This document shows, piece by piece, positions 37,515 to 48,136 of a stretch of 64,000 nt of DNA. The position numbers and the translations under genes are program-made. The stretch covers positions 6,077,293 through 6,141,292 of the forward strand of contig CM042092.1 in assembly GCA_023512835.1 (NCBI GenBank), read 5' to 3'. The notes beneath the pieces are model-generated. The model was not told where the DNA came from. It made no database searches and saw nothing but the letters and a program-made list of their open reading frames with translations. Numbering within the stretch: the stretch's first letter is position 1; the number at the start of each line of letters is the position of its first letter. The stretch comes from Taxillus chinensis. Its lineage: Eukaryota; Streptophyta; Magnoliopsida; Santalales; Loranthaceae.

Positions 37515-37582
37515 CACTACAAGTAAAATGGTCTATATTGATGGAAATTTTCCATCGGTATAGACCCATTTTACTTGTTGTG
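37515..37582. mobile_element. Miniature CACTA-type foldback, 68 bp
   Basis: CACTACAAGTAAAATGG at the left and CCATTTTACTTGTTGTG at the right are near-perfect complements, and the whole 68 bp folds into a hairpin with about 31 of 34 pairs. It sits between reverse transcriptase and RNase H parts of the copia remnant, interrupting a reading segment. Flanking triplets are TCA and GCA, so a 3-bp duplication is only partly preserved. Confidence 0.65.
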
Positions 37583-37973
37583 GCAGCTTCATCCATATAC
37601 ATCTTTATATTTATAGAATTATGGTCTTCATTGTTCATGTGGTATTCAAACCAAACTTCTTGAGTAGAACTCTTGTGTATTTTGCTTAAATAATGAAGAT
37701 TCTATCATCTAATTACTTCACTTCAATATAAAGAAAGTGGTTTAACTCATCCATTATGCTTATCTCAAACTTTATTTGCATAAGCATGAGAAATTCTTCA
37801 CAACATCTTGGATCAGTTGACTCAAAAATGATAGCATCCATATATATTTGAACTATCAAGGTTTCTCCCTTGACTTCTTTAAGAAAGAATGTGGTGTTTA
37901 TCTTACCTTTCCTTGAACTGTTCTCTAATAAGAATTTAGGCAAAATATCATACCAAGATCTTAAAGCATGTTT

Positions 37974-38052
37974 CCTCAAAAAAACAAGGACTTAGTGGTG
38001 GTTTTTTTAGCCTTAGTAGCAGTTTTTACCCCCACTAAAGGACTTAGTGGCG
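37974..38052. mobile_element. CACTA-type fragment inside the copia reverse transcriptase
   Basis: On the minus strand the copia frame reads VYKLRKTLYGLK, is broken by about 80 bp, and resumes as KHALRSWYD, the expected QAPRSWYD. The insert carries three CTTAGTGG-type repeats (CCACTAAG in reverse) and AAAACAAGGACTTAGTGG, typical CACTA subterminal sequence. Termini are eroded. Confidence 0.5.
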
Positions 38053-39158
38053 ATTTTAGCCCATATAAGGTTTTTCTTAACTTGTAGACTTTATGTTCAG
38101 CCTTTGGTTCTAAGAAACCTAGTTAGCTTCAAGTCTTGTCATTAGTGTAGTAGACTTATCATAGTCAATTCCTTCTTTTTTTATAGTAACCTTTTACAAC
38201 TAGCCTTGCTTTAGTTCTCAAAACTCCATTTATATGTAGCTTATTTCTAAATACTCATTTTATCCCAATAAATTAATGTGATTTGGGTATTTTAACTAGT
38301 ACCCACATTTTATTTTTTAAACTTATTTAGCTCTTCCAGTATGACATCAATATAGTTTCGGTTTTGCATTACTTTATCCACCACCTTTGGTTCAATTTAA
38401 AAAAGCAAGCTCAAATATAGACTTTTATTAATAGTGGTAAATATGGACTTCACTCTTTCATTGGGCTCTCCAATTCTTTGCTTTGGTGGATATGCTCTTG
38501 TCCACCTTCTAGTTTGGGGTATATCTATTCTTACTTTTGAAATTCCCACTTCTTGTAAATTATTGGTTTCTATAATATTCTCATTAGCTTGAAATTCATG
38601 TATATGATATTACTCATTAATTTTCTTTTTAGCATTCTATTCTAGATTTGATTTTCTAGCATCAAATTTGTCTTTACTTGTTGTCTCTTTGGGTTGTATT
38701 GTGACTCTAGGAACTATTGGAAATTTAAAATTATTTTCTTTAACAACCTATTCCTATACATATGAGCTAGATCCTACTCTTGGTTTTCTAAGGGGTGAGT
38801 CTCATAAAATACAACATGAATATAAATATACTCTTCAATTGAATATATAATAAGCCTCAATATACATTGAATAATCAATAAATATACCATCATCAGATTT
38901 GTGCTGAATTTTGGTCAAATATTCTTTGTTATTATTCAAAATATAACAAGCATACTTGAATGTTCTTAGATGACCAATATTAGGTTTTCTTCCTTTTTAT
39001 AATTTATAGGTGTTTTTACGACTCTTTTGTCATATTTTACACACAACAGATAATGGACGCAACTTCAACCCATATATATTAAAGAGGTTTTATATCTTCT
39101 AACAAACTCCTACCAACTTTAACCAAATTTATATTCTTTCTCTTAGCGGCACCATTTT

Positions 39159-41336
39159 TGTAACAGTCCAAGCCACTCATAGCCCGATATTATTATGCTT
39201 TGGGTCACTGCCTGCACGGCTTTAAAATGTGTTGTGACATTTCTAGGCTTGCTCTATCTTATTAACCCCCTTGGCTTTCCCCAATTCTTTCAATGTGGGA
39301 TACTTTCTCAACAATCTCCCCTTTTGTCACATATCGAACCACTTCATGAGATATACCTATGGAATTGAGCTACCACCATGTGGGACCGTCATGAAATTTC
39401 CTTGTAGCTTGATCAGCGTTTTGCAAGTGTACGAATCATGACAAGTAATAAAGTGAATTTTTAAGTTTGAATATCGAACCCAAGGGAAGAATGAAGAGAT
39501 TAGAAATTTTAAACTAGCTTATAAAGAGATTTTTAATTTGGAATATTATAAAAACAAAACTAAATTTAAACAAATTAATTTAAGTAGTGTAAGAAATGAA
39601 AAATACTCTTTAAAGTAGAGATAAATTCAATTGATAAAGGCCATTAAAGTTAAGATTTCATTTGATCTATTTTTCCAAAGATTATGTCTTAATTCAATTT
39701 AATTCTTTCTTTGTGATCATATTTAATACTCAACTTCTAATGCATGAATTAACCTTTTTCAAGTGCAATAATTCTGTGTACACCCTAGCATGGGGGACGG
39801 GTGACCCTTTAAGATTTGGGTTGTTTAGTTTAGAGCTAGAATCACACCCATTTTTAACTTGGTATCCTAGGTTTTACACTCACAAATTATGTAACCCCTA
39901 GTTTGAGTATCTTGATTTTTCTAGTAATTATGTTTCATTTTTTAATACTTCACATAAATACCTATGATGATAAAATGAAGTGATCAAGTCCATTTGATAT
40001 TTTAACCCAAGATATTCAATAAATACTTACAAGGTGAAAAAGATTAAACTAAAATATTACAAATTAATTTATTACATCAAACTCCATCTTAAATCTAATC
40101 AAGGGTTTTTAAGCTTTCATAGTTTGATTAAAGACAAAAGAAATGTAACACATGAATTTAAAAGAACACAAGAGAATAGCTTGCCTAATTGCCAAAGAAT
40201 TTCCAAGGTTGATCTTCTTTTCTAAGCAGATTGCCTTCAAGCTCCAATGGATACCCAAACCTTCTTTAAAAGCTCTTTTTTTCTACTCTAGATAAGGATG
40301 TCAAATGATAGAAAATTGAATAATTTACAATGGAAGATCTGATGCCCTTTTATAGCCTTCCCAGCCTGATTTGAAATTTTGAATCTTTCATAATTCTTCA
40401 AGTAAATAGCCTCTATTTAATCTGTTGTAACTCCTTATTTTTGAATTTGAAAAAGAGATTAAATATTTCCTTTTAACACTCTCTTCAATCCATAAAGACT
40501 TCAGTCCCAATACAAAGTACCCTTTTTGAATTTGAATTTCTTTTATTAATTTTCCTTTGATTTGAGTGTTTGGTGCTTATCCTTTGTTCAAATAATTTCG
40601 GTCTAAAAGAGAATAAGTGAGTTACAAAAATAAGGATTCCATCGCCGAAATTTGGGCTTTGGTCAGGTGAAGAAGGCTTCACCCGACCTTTACTTAACCA
40701 TCATCTAATGACCTCGGATCTCACCCGACCAAAAAGATATTTTCTTTAAGGAGGCTTTTATACTCTGAATATGCAAAAAATAGGCTTCACCCGACTATCA
40801 CCAAACCACCTCAGATTTCACTTGACCAGTAGGAAATTATTTTCATTGAGGCTCAAAGACTCTGATGATCTGGTGAATTCTTCCTTGATTTTTGGATTTC
40901 TATCACAATATAGCAAAAATATCACAAAAACTACAAGAAATCCTCATTTCTGGGTTAGAGCATTAAAAATGTGATAATGTAGCTCATTTGAGCAATAAAT
41001 AAGGCAAAAGAGTATGAAAATATATCTAAAATGACCCTAAAAGGGGAATATAAATCCCCCCGATCATAGCTCCTACTCAATTCGCATCCTGATTGAGATC
41101 ATACTAGTTTGATCACTTGATAACAGGAGTTTTTATTCCAATCCAATACCGCCACACACCACGAGACATGCCGCTCGACCACAACATGTCAAGAAGACTT
41201 TCAATATTATGAAAGACCTTTTCGGGGACAACCAGACTCTGATATCACTTGTTAGAATTGAGCCAATGTGCAGGCCCATCTGCATGTCACAATATTATCC
41301 ACTTTAAGCTTGTCATATCGGCTCGCACGGCTTTAA
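39159..41336 (-). mobile_element. TRIM retrotransposon 1 (minus orientation), interrupted
   Basis: Left LTR 39159-39313 begins TGTAACAGTCCAAGCC and ends TCAACA. It is followed by a reversed polypurine tract ATCTCCCCTTTT (39314-39325). The reversed primer-binding site GACTCTGATATCA is at 41235-41247, and the second LTR starts at 41250 (TGTTAGAATTGAGCC), truncated near 41336. The LTRs share GCCC, ATATTAT and GCACGGCTTTAAAA in order. Short LTRs, a non-coding interior and the TGTAACAGCCCAAGCC-type start match a widespread plant TRIM family. The interior carries the solo LTR at 39410-41066. Confidence 0.7.
39410..41066. mobile_element. Solo LTR, 1,657 bp, TAGCT target duplication
   Basis: Begins TGATCAGCGTTTTGCAAGTG and ends CCCCCCGATCA; both ends share the inverted TGATC/GATCA. 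It is flanked by the exact 5-bp duplication TAGCT (39405-39409, 41067-41071). The left-end sequence GTTTTGCAAGTGTACGAATC followed by CGAACCCAAGGG is a familiar plant LTR signature, probably Ty3/gypsy. It contains no protein-coding frame and lies inside the TRIM element. Confidence 0.85.
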
Positions 41337-41660
41337 AACCAAAGCAGAATAATATCGAGCTATGGTGGCTTGTATTGTTACAAATGGTATTAGAGCTGGA
41401 GACCTGAGTTGATGTTCCACAGTCCCACAGGGACATGGGCCTCCTAAGGGGGGTGGATTGTGGAGTCCATGGATTTCATAAGTCCCATATTATTCTGAGG
41501 GGAAAACAAAGTGTGCCTCATAAGGAGGGCATGGATACCTCTCTAGCACGACACGTTTTGGGGTCCCAGTGGGCACTACCAAGAACAAAAGTCATGCGGG
41601 CAGACGGGGCAGTAGCGCAAAGCGAAATAATATCAGGCTTCGAGTAACTTGAACTGAAAA
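41337..41660 (+). mobile_element. TRIM retrotransposon 2 (plus orientation), truncated
   Basis: 5' LTR tail 41337-41382 ends GGCTTGTATTGTTACA; primer-binding site TGGTATTAGAGC at 41385-41396 (tRNA-Met type, one mismatch to TGGTATCAGAGC); interior of only about 50 bp; polypurine tract AAGGGGGGTGGATTG at 41446-41460; then the 3' LTR start (TGTGGAGTCC) to about 41660. Its LTR tail is the reverse complement of the start of TRIM 1's left LTR, so the two elements face each other. Confidence 0.7.
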
Positions 41661-42192
41661 ATTATGTTATATTCCTTATTCTATTCAATACTCTATCATG
41701 TTAGAAAAAATCAAATTCTTTATCATGATGACTTAGTACTTAGCCATTATGAATAGCTTATCCAACAGAAAGTTTTACCAAATTATCAAAAGTGTGGATC
41801 TTGCTTAGAAAACCTAAGTTTATCTAGTAAAATCATCGATAACAACTAACATGTATGGTTGAACTGATGATTATACTTTTAAATGTATGCTTGGTTTGCT
41901 TTCCCAAGTGATATTCTCTACAAGGATAGTCTTTCATATAAAAATAAAAAGCTAAAAAAATTTAAAAAAAAATAAAATAAAAACCATTTTGTTTTAAAAA
42001 TATTTGTTAAATAAAAACTTAAAAACAAAAAATAAGTTTGCTTAATTTTAAAAAAAGTTATAACTAAAAACAAAAAATGAAAAAAAGAGGAAAACAATGT
42101 GGTCAAAATTGTGAATTAAAAAGTTTTTTTTACATTATTTGCAAAAAAGAAATAAATAATAAATAACTAAAAATGTGTTAGTCTTTTAATTA

Positions 42193-42515
42193 CACTACTA
42201 GAAAACTGATAAAGATGACATTGTTTTTTGCTTTTAACAACACTTTTAGTAAGTTTCGTTAAAAAGATTATAAAATGATGCTTTTTGAAAAAGTGTTGCA
42301 ATATTTAAAATTTTAACAATGTTTTTAGAAAATATCATTAAATAGATATATAAGATGATGCTTTTGAGAAAGCGTCATTGATTAGTATATATAAGATGAC
42401 ACTTCATAGAAAAATATTATCTTATAAATATATAAGATGATGCTTTTAAAAAACATCATTAATTAGTTTATAAGATGATGCTTTTAGACAATAGTATTGT
42501 CTTATACATTAGCAA
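42193..42515 (+). mobile_element. CACTA-like end with subterminal repeats
   Basis: Starts CACTACTAGAAAACTGA, followed by five AAGATGATGCTTTT-type units at about 42271, 42351, 42391, 42432 and 42470, the later ones spaced about 40 bp. Such subterminal arrays bind CACTA transposases. No opposite end or coding region was found. Confidence 0.6.
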
Positions 42516-42739
42516 AATATTTTGGCAATTGACCATGGGGCCAAGCATTTGATTTTTATATCTTAATTACTTGGACCCATAGAAATTTCGGCAAGGGTTT
42601 AGCGGTTATGATAATAACTTCTTTTACTATTCTTTTCAGGAAAAAAAGCTATCCATTAGTATAATCTATGAAATGTTTTTAAAATATTTTGCAAAGGCAA
42701 CCTAAAATTTTATTTTTCACAAACATCCTTTATTTTATT

Positions 42740-43340
42740 ATTAGCCTATTGTTATAGAGAGTCTAGTGGTTATGAGGGTTTTGCCTAAGGAGACTAGATG
42801 ACCCATTCATTATTTTTTTTTCTTAAAAAGAGCTCTCGGGATATTATTTGGGAAATTAAGTAACTATATCCCATGTTTTTTCTAAAGACTACTCTACCTG
42901 CTCACATTCATAGATTATGGGAGCTTTATCTAAGGAGACTGGGAAAACCCACTCCCTAGTCTCTCTTGGAAGCTTACATGGAATTTTGTCTAGAAGACTC
43001 CTTTCCAAGTAACCTAATTAAGTCCACTAGCCTTTCCAATGAACTCACTAGCCACCAAACTATACATTTAGTTTATTTTGTAAAATAAAACAAAGTCCTT
43101 TGCTTAGAAAACCATGTAAACCTCCCACATTTAAAATAAATATACCAAGTTTGATCACTGTAAGATACTAATCTTTCCTCACATGGTAACTATACTCCTA
43201 AACCTACATCTAGTAAATCGCATACATTTTCTTATGCTACCTTAGATAGTAAGTAGGCAACTGCATTAGTTGGTAGTGACTCTAAATCATTTTTATTATT
43301 TTAAACTTAATTTGGAGTTTGTGACAAGGACATAACTCAA
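42740..43340 (+). repeat. Dispersed repeat, copy 2 (related to 26590-27500)
   Basis: Shares in order GGGAGCTTTATCTAAGGAGA, TCTCTCTTGGAAGCTTAC, GATACTAATCTTTCCTCACA and ATGCTACCTTAGATAGTAAG with the first copy. No reading frame was recognised. Confidence 0.5.
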
Positions 43341-43632
43341 TGACACATTAGTCAGAAAGGCCAACAGCAAGCCCAAATGAAAACAAATGACGGTAGATAC
43401 AAATAATGTATGTCTTATGGATATATGATCAACAAACCCATGCAACTCATGATCACGCATGCAGGCAAGTGTAATTTGGGTGGATAATAAACACGGCATT
43501 TGGTGGTAAAAAAATATGAGCATACTTATTTTTGCTCGTTTTTATTCAATTCAAATGTGTCACCCTACACCTGCATTTTTATAAAAGTGCATATGTGTGT
43601 GTATATATATTAATAGTTATTTGTATAGGTAT

Positions 43633-43636
<4 letters not shown>

Positions 43637-43680
<44 letters not shown>
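43637..43680 (+). repeat. TA microsatellite
   Basis: About 22 AT units, 640 bp upstream of the MYB start codon. Confidence 0.9.
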
Positions 43681-43685
<5 letters not shown>

Positions 43686-44182
43686 CAACTACAATATATA
43701 TTTTCATATATACGGGAATTGCTAGTATGCTATAGCATTAGAACCGCACTTAGTTTGGTAGTAAAAGAAAACAATATTGTCATTTTGATACGTGCTATTC
43801 TTTATTTTCTTTGTATTTCATAAAATATAATTATTTATTAAAATAATATAAATTTGAAGTACTACCAAATTTAATTAGCTCTGATATCATACCATATTAA
43901 AATTTTCTTATATATACATGCATTATATATAAAATGTATTTAATTAATTTTAAAACAAATGAATAATATAAAACAATCTAGCACTCTCGTGAGCATCCAT
44001 GAGTAAGTAAAGGATGAAGCTATTCATAAGAAATTGAACAAATTTAACTATGCCCAAATTGTTCGTGGTCATTTGTCATGTCTAATGAGCAAGTGGTTAG
44101 GCTTAAAAATCTCCACCAACATTAATTAAAGGCTTAACTTCTTTTTATTTTTATTTTTAAATATCTAAGCCAAAACCTTCCC

Positions 44183-44190
44183 TATAAAAA
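44183..44190 (+). promoter_or_regulatory. TATA box of the MYB gene
   Basis: TATAAAAA preceded by CC, 133-140 bp upstream of the MYB start codon. With the usual spacing of about 30 bp, transcription would begin near 44215-44225, giving a leader of about 100 nt. That leader is pyrimidine- and A-rich, as in many plant 5' UTRs. This is inference from consensus only. Confidence 0.55.
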
Positions 44191-44322
44191 CCATAGCTAT
44201 CAGTACTATCTTTCTCACAACAACTCTTTTCTATCCCTAATTCCATCTTTGGCTTGTTCGCAATATTCAAAACGTATCCAATCCCGTACGCTCTACAAAC
44301 TACAAGACTCATATATATAAAG

Positions 44323-44494
44323 ATGGATAAAAAACCATGCAGCTCCCAAGAGGTAGAAGTGAGAAAAGGGCCATGGACAATGGAAGAAGACTTGATTCTC
44401 ATAAACTACATCACAAATCACGGGGAAGGTGTATGGAATTCGCTAGCCAAAGCTGCTGGTATTTAATATACAGCTTCATCATTTATATCATTAA

Positions 44495-44556
<62 letters not shown>

Positions 44557-44558
44557 CC

Positions 44559-44608
<50 letters not shown>

Positions 44609-45784
44609 TCTCTCTCTCTCTCTCAATAAAGTTGTATATTGACTAATATTATCTTGCAGGTTTGAAACGCACTGGGAAAAGTTGCCGGCTCCGATGGCTC
44701 AACTACCTGAGGCCGGACGTTCGCAGAGGCAATATTACACCCGAGGAGCAGCTTCTCATCATGGAATTGCAGGCAAAGTGGGGAAACAGGTGAATTATTC
44801 CCAATAACTACTAATTATATATTACAAAACAACTTTAAGAACTAGTTCCATCACTATAATCAGCTTTTCCCTTTCCCTATCGAAGACATAATAAAAATCA
44901 CATCAGTATTACTAAGCAATTATTTAAAGCAAAAATATTATCCAGGTATTTTGATTTACTAGCTGACATTGATTTTTATCAAATAAAATAAAAACACTTC
45001 CGAGCTAGACGTTCCCATTATTCCGAGATAGAATACAACAAGTGTAGAAAAAAATAGGAAGGAATGAAGGGGGAGAAGAAAGGGAGGAAGAAAACAGAAA
45101 GGAGAGCTGGGTGCGTGTGTGCGTGCGTGTGTTCATGAGAGAGATGAGATTTATAACGTGAAAATCCATTGCTACATAAGAAATATCTCCCAAATGGTAT
45201 CTCAAATATATTAATGGCTACCGATTTGTTGCTTTTTTTTGCTTTCAATATATAGACTTTATAGCCACATTTCCAATGTGCTAGAATAGAAGTTCTTCTG
45301 GCTTCAAATTATTAGGTGTGCGTTTTTTCACTGTTACCAATTTGGTATCATTTATATGTGAGACACATCATCCCTCCATGTGGTATGTACATCAATGACT
45401 GCTATATAAATCGAAAGGCACCCAAACTTCAACATTTTCTCATAATGCAATCTATCAATCATAATCTGTTTTTACTTCTTTTGAGACTCTTGGCTAATGG
45501 TGTGCAAGAATACTTTCGTACGATAATAAAAATGCATAAAATATTAATCATGCATGATTTTTTATCCTACGTTATTAAATAATGGTTTGATTGTTGTGTG
45601 TAAATTTATGTTAAATCTACTATTTGTTTCCCTAAAACTACAAACAAACCCATAAGGATAGTCAAGGCTCCCAACATAATTTTTTTATGAAATAAAACTT
45701 TACTGTCCTATATTTTCTAAAAATTCTAAATGTATTAGCTACCTAAACGTTAATTAACTCTAGATTTGCATACATACATACATA

Positions 45785-45828
<44 letters not shown>

Positions 45829-46644
45829 CCATTGTACTTCGGCCACGTTGAGAAACGCAAGCCAAGCTATCTCACTGTCTGTGTGAGCAATAAAAGTTTT
45901 TATTTCAAGCGTGGAGATTCCACTCTTCAATTTAGTCACATGTCCTTTACGTCTCTCTCTCTCTCGCTCCAACATTGGGATATGGACATGAAAGCCACAT
46001 TGTTTTGGCTTTTTGAGAGCAAATGGGTCCCTACTGTAAACAATATTATTACAAGGGTATCATCTTTACTTGCCAAATGGTACATGCACATCTGATCATT
46101 TGCAAACATCTTATAAGTCTTCAATTCTAGACATTTGTCAGTCTCTTTTTTGTTTCCCATTTGAATCGGGTTCAATAATTTCTCTCATATAATCACTTAT
46201 TAATGAAGAAAATATTGATTATACACATGCAGGTGGTCAAAAATTGCCAAACATCTTCCTGGAAGAACTGATAACGAAATAAAGAATTACTGGAGGACTA
46301 AAATTCAAAAGCACGTGAAACATACAGATAATTATCCAACAGATGCTATTAACAGTGAGCTGGGTGAACATCATCACGCATCAAGTAGCCAAATGATGGA
46401 GGATATTGGATCAGATCATCAACACTACCAGTACCACCATGCCATTGAATCCTACACTCCAGGAGCAATAATGTACTCTAACAATAATTTTGAGGCCATG
46501 CACCCATCAGGAGGAGTAGGGGAAGGCCCCTCAGCATCGTCAGTGATTAGTAGTTCCCCTATGCCCGCTTATCATCCTTCAAGCGACAACCTTTGGACCA
46601 TGGAGGATGTTTGGCCTATGCACTTACTTAATAATGTCGACTAA
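44323..46644 (+). CDS. MYB21: R2R3-MYB transcription factor, subgroup 19 (MYB21/MYB24/MYB57 type)
   Basis: DNA-binding activator; in Arabidopsis this subgroup acts downstream of jasmonate and gibberellin in stamen filament growth and flower maturation and binds JAZ repressors. Exons: 44323-44458, 44660-44789, 46233-46644; introns of 201 and 1,443 bp sit at the two positions usual for R2R3-MYBs. Total 678 nt, 225 aa, against about 226 aa for AtMYB21. R2 has Trp at 18, 38 and 58; R3 has the usual Ile in place of the first Trp (71) and Trp at 90 and 109. The N-terminus has the [19 protein letters not shown] signature, and the C-terminus ends in a W-MEDVW-MHLLN motif diagnostic of subgroup 19. 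A further in-frame ATG lies 69 nt upstream at 44254, but 44323 gives the family N-terminus MDKKPC. The ORF is intact, so probably functional. Whether it is the orthologue of MYB21 or of MYB24 cannot be decided from this sequence. Confidence 0.93.
44493..44624 (+). repeat. CT microsatellite and long C tract in MYB intron 1
   Basis: A run of about 35 CT units passes into an almost pure C run of about 45 nt (44562-44606) and returns to CT, ending 35 bp before the intron acceptor AG at 44658-44659. It makes up well over half of the 201-bp intron. Such tracts vary in length between individuals and are error-prone in sequencing, so the exact C count is doubtful. Confidence 0.9.
45788..45823 (+). 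repeat. TA microsatellite in MYB intron 2
   Basis: About 17 AT units preceded by CATA repeats at 45771-45786. Confidence 0.9.
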
Positions 46645-46920
46645 TTATATATATTAGCGATATTACCTATATGCTTATGCATGCTCACACACACATATAT
46701 ATAAGAAACGGATTGTGGGTCTAATATGGATTTTCTCTAAAAAAATTAAAAATTAGTGTGAGTGAAGCTATTATATACTATATATAAATTAGATGTCCAT
46801 GTATATATAGATATATATATATATATATAGTGAGAGAGCGTGTGTGTGTTCATATGCATGTGTCATATATATATGCACATATGCTTGTATCTTGTGAAAA
46901 AGGTTAAATAAAGTACCAGG
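46645..46920 (+). terminator. 3' UTR and poly(A) signal of the MYB gene
   Basis: Downstream of the TAA at 46642-46644 the DNA is rich in TATA and CACA repeats. The first canonical AATAAA is at 46907-46912, about 265 bp after the stop, a normal distance for a plant poly(A) signal. The cleavage site cannot be seen. Confidence 0.4.
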
Positions 46921-48102
46921 ATATATATATATATACACCAGCTTCCATATATTTTGCTTTCGTATAAGTCCTGTATAATGTGTTAAGGAATTTAATGACC
47001 GTGCATTAATTAGAAGTTTTCATATCAGTTCAATTTTTCTTTGGCTAATTATTGATAAGTAATATGGGCTAAGTGTGAAAGCCATGAATCTTAGTTGAAT
47101 GATTAAGACATGTATGAACTGAGTTTTGATGGATGACGTTTTTAAGTAATTGACCTTTATTAGTCCAGAGATAAAACGGCTATGACATCATAATAAGGCC
47201 ACAAAAAATGAGGACATAATATTGTTTTAAAAAAAAAAGTAACGTGATGAATAGCTTCATGCCTAGAATATGCCCACGATACACATGCGTACAATAAATG
47301 TTTCTAATGGAAAGTGGACACGTACGTAGGGAGGTTATCAATTTTCCATTTATGTGCAATTCGATGACCGTGGGCCTCTCTCTCTCTCTCTCTCTCTAAC
47401 CCCTCCAATTCTACGAAAAGCAACGTCTTCACATGTACACCCTCTAAGACCTTATCAGCCGCAAGCCGAACATGCAATCACGTGTCCTGTTGTATACTGC
47501 TCCTTCATCCATTCATACCCACTCTTTTTTCTTTTCTTCCACATTATGTTTATCGTAAAGGGACTTTATCGGTCATAACATGGATAACCCAGTTTTGGAG
47601 TCAAGATTAATTGAACCTATACAAACTATTAGAGATAACAATAAACCATTCTTTTGTGTTACAGGTCCAATGAGCTGGTACATTATTCGAGTTAAATATG
47701 TGACTTATATCCAAGAATGTTTACGTACGTACGGGTAATCTCCTACTTGAGAAAACAAATCTTGAGGATGATCAAAAAGCATAAGATTTTCTTTGGTAGC
47801 CATGTCAATTTGTACAGCTTTAAAACATATTATAATACTTTTGATCATTTGTTTTTTCGAGACAAACTCATCCCCATAAGCATAACACTATAACATACTC
47901 AAACAATTACAACTTTTTGAGCGCAAATCGCCACCGGAGCACACAATAGCCATCTTGTGTAGCTATTAAAACTACATATTGTTTAAATAAATAATTATAT
48001 TTTATAAAATAAAATAATAACAATTTTATTAAACCGCAATAATTTTGAACTTTTACAAAACCTAATTTGATTTAGTATCATATCATGCGAATCATCCTCC
48101 TT

Positions 48103-48136
<34 letters not shown>

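Larger units (their letters stand above)
36350..41935 (-). pseudogene. Ty1/copia polyprotein (SIRE-like), decayed and multiply interrupted
   Basis: Read on the minus strand from 41935: integrase core fragments (YMLVVIDDF, HDKEFDFF) to about 41700; an interruption by TRIM elements; integrase resuming at 39156 (NGAAKRKN, then LLEDIKPL); the C-terminal FKYACYILNNNKEYLTK block; reverse transcriptase start (VFRNKLHINGV, TKARLVVKGYYKKEGIDYD) near 38260-38120; VYKLRKTLYGLK at about 38085; an 80-bp insertion; SWYDILPKFLLE; the YMDAIIFES active-site region near 37850 (usual YVDD changed to YMDA); an insertion at 37515-37582; RSLLYLTTNTPNI; and RNase H (VMHSKNKNIDVRHHFIRDHV) near 37040. Many stops and shifts. 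36350-36870 may be the 3' LTR, ending ATCAACA at 36350 on the minus strand. Confidence 0.8.

Noticed and set aside
41435..41647. 70-aa plus-strand frame
   Set aside because: Covers the TRIM polypurine tract and 3' LTR; non-coding by structure.
44337..44642. 101-aa frame with Ser-Leu and Pro runs
   Set aside because: Out-of-frame reading of MYB exon 1 running into the CT/C tract of intron 1.
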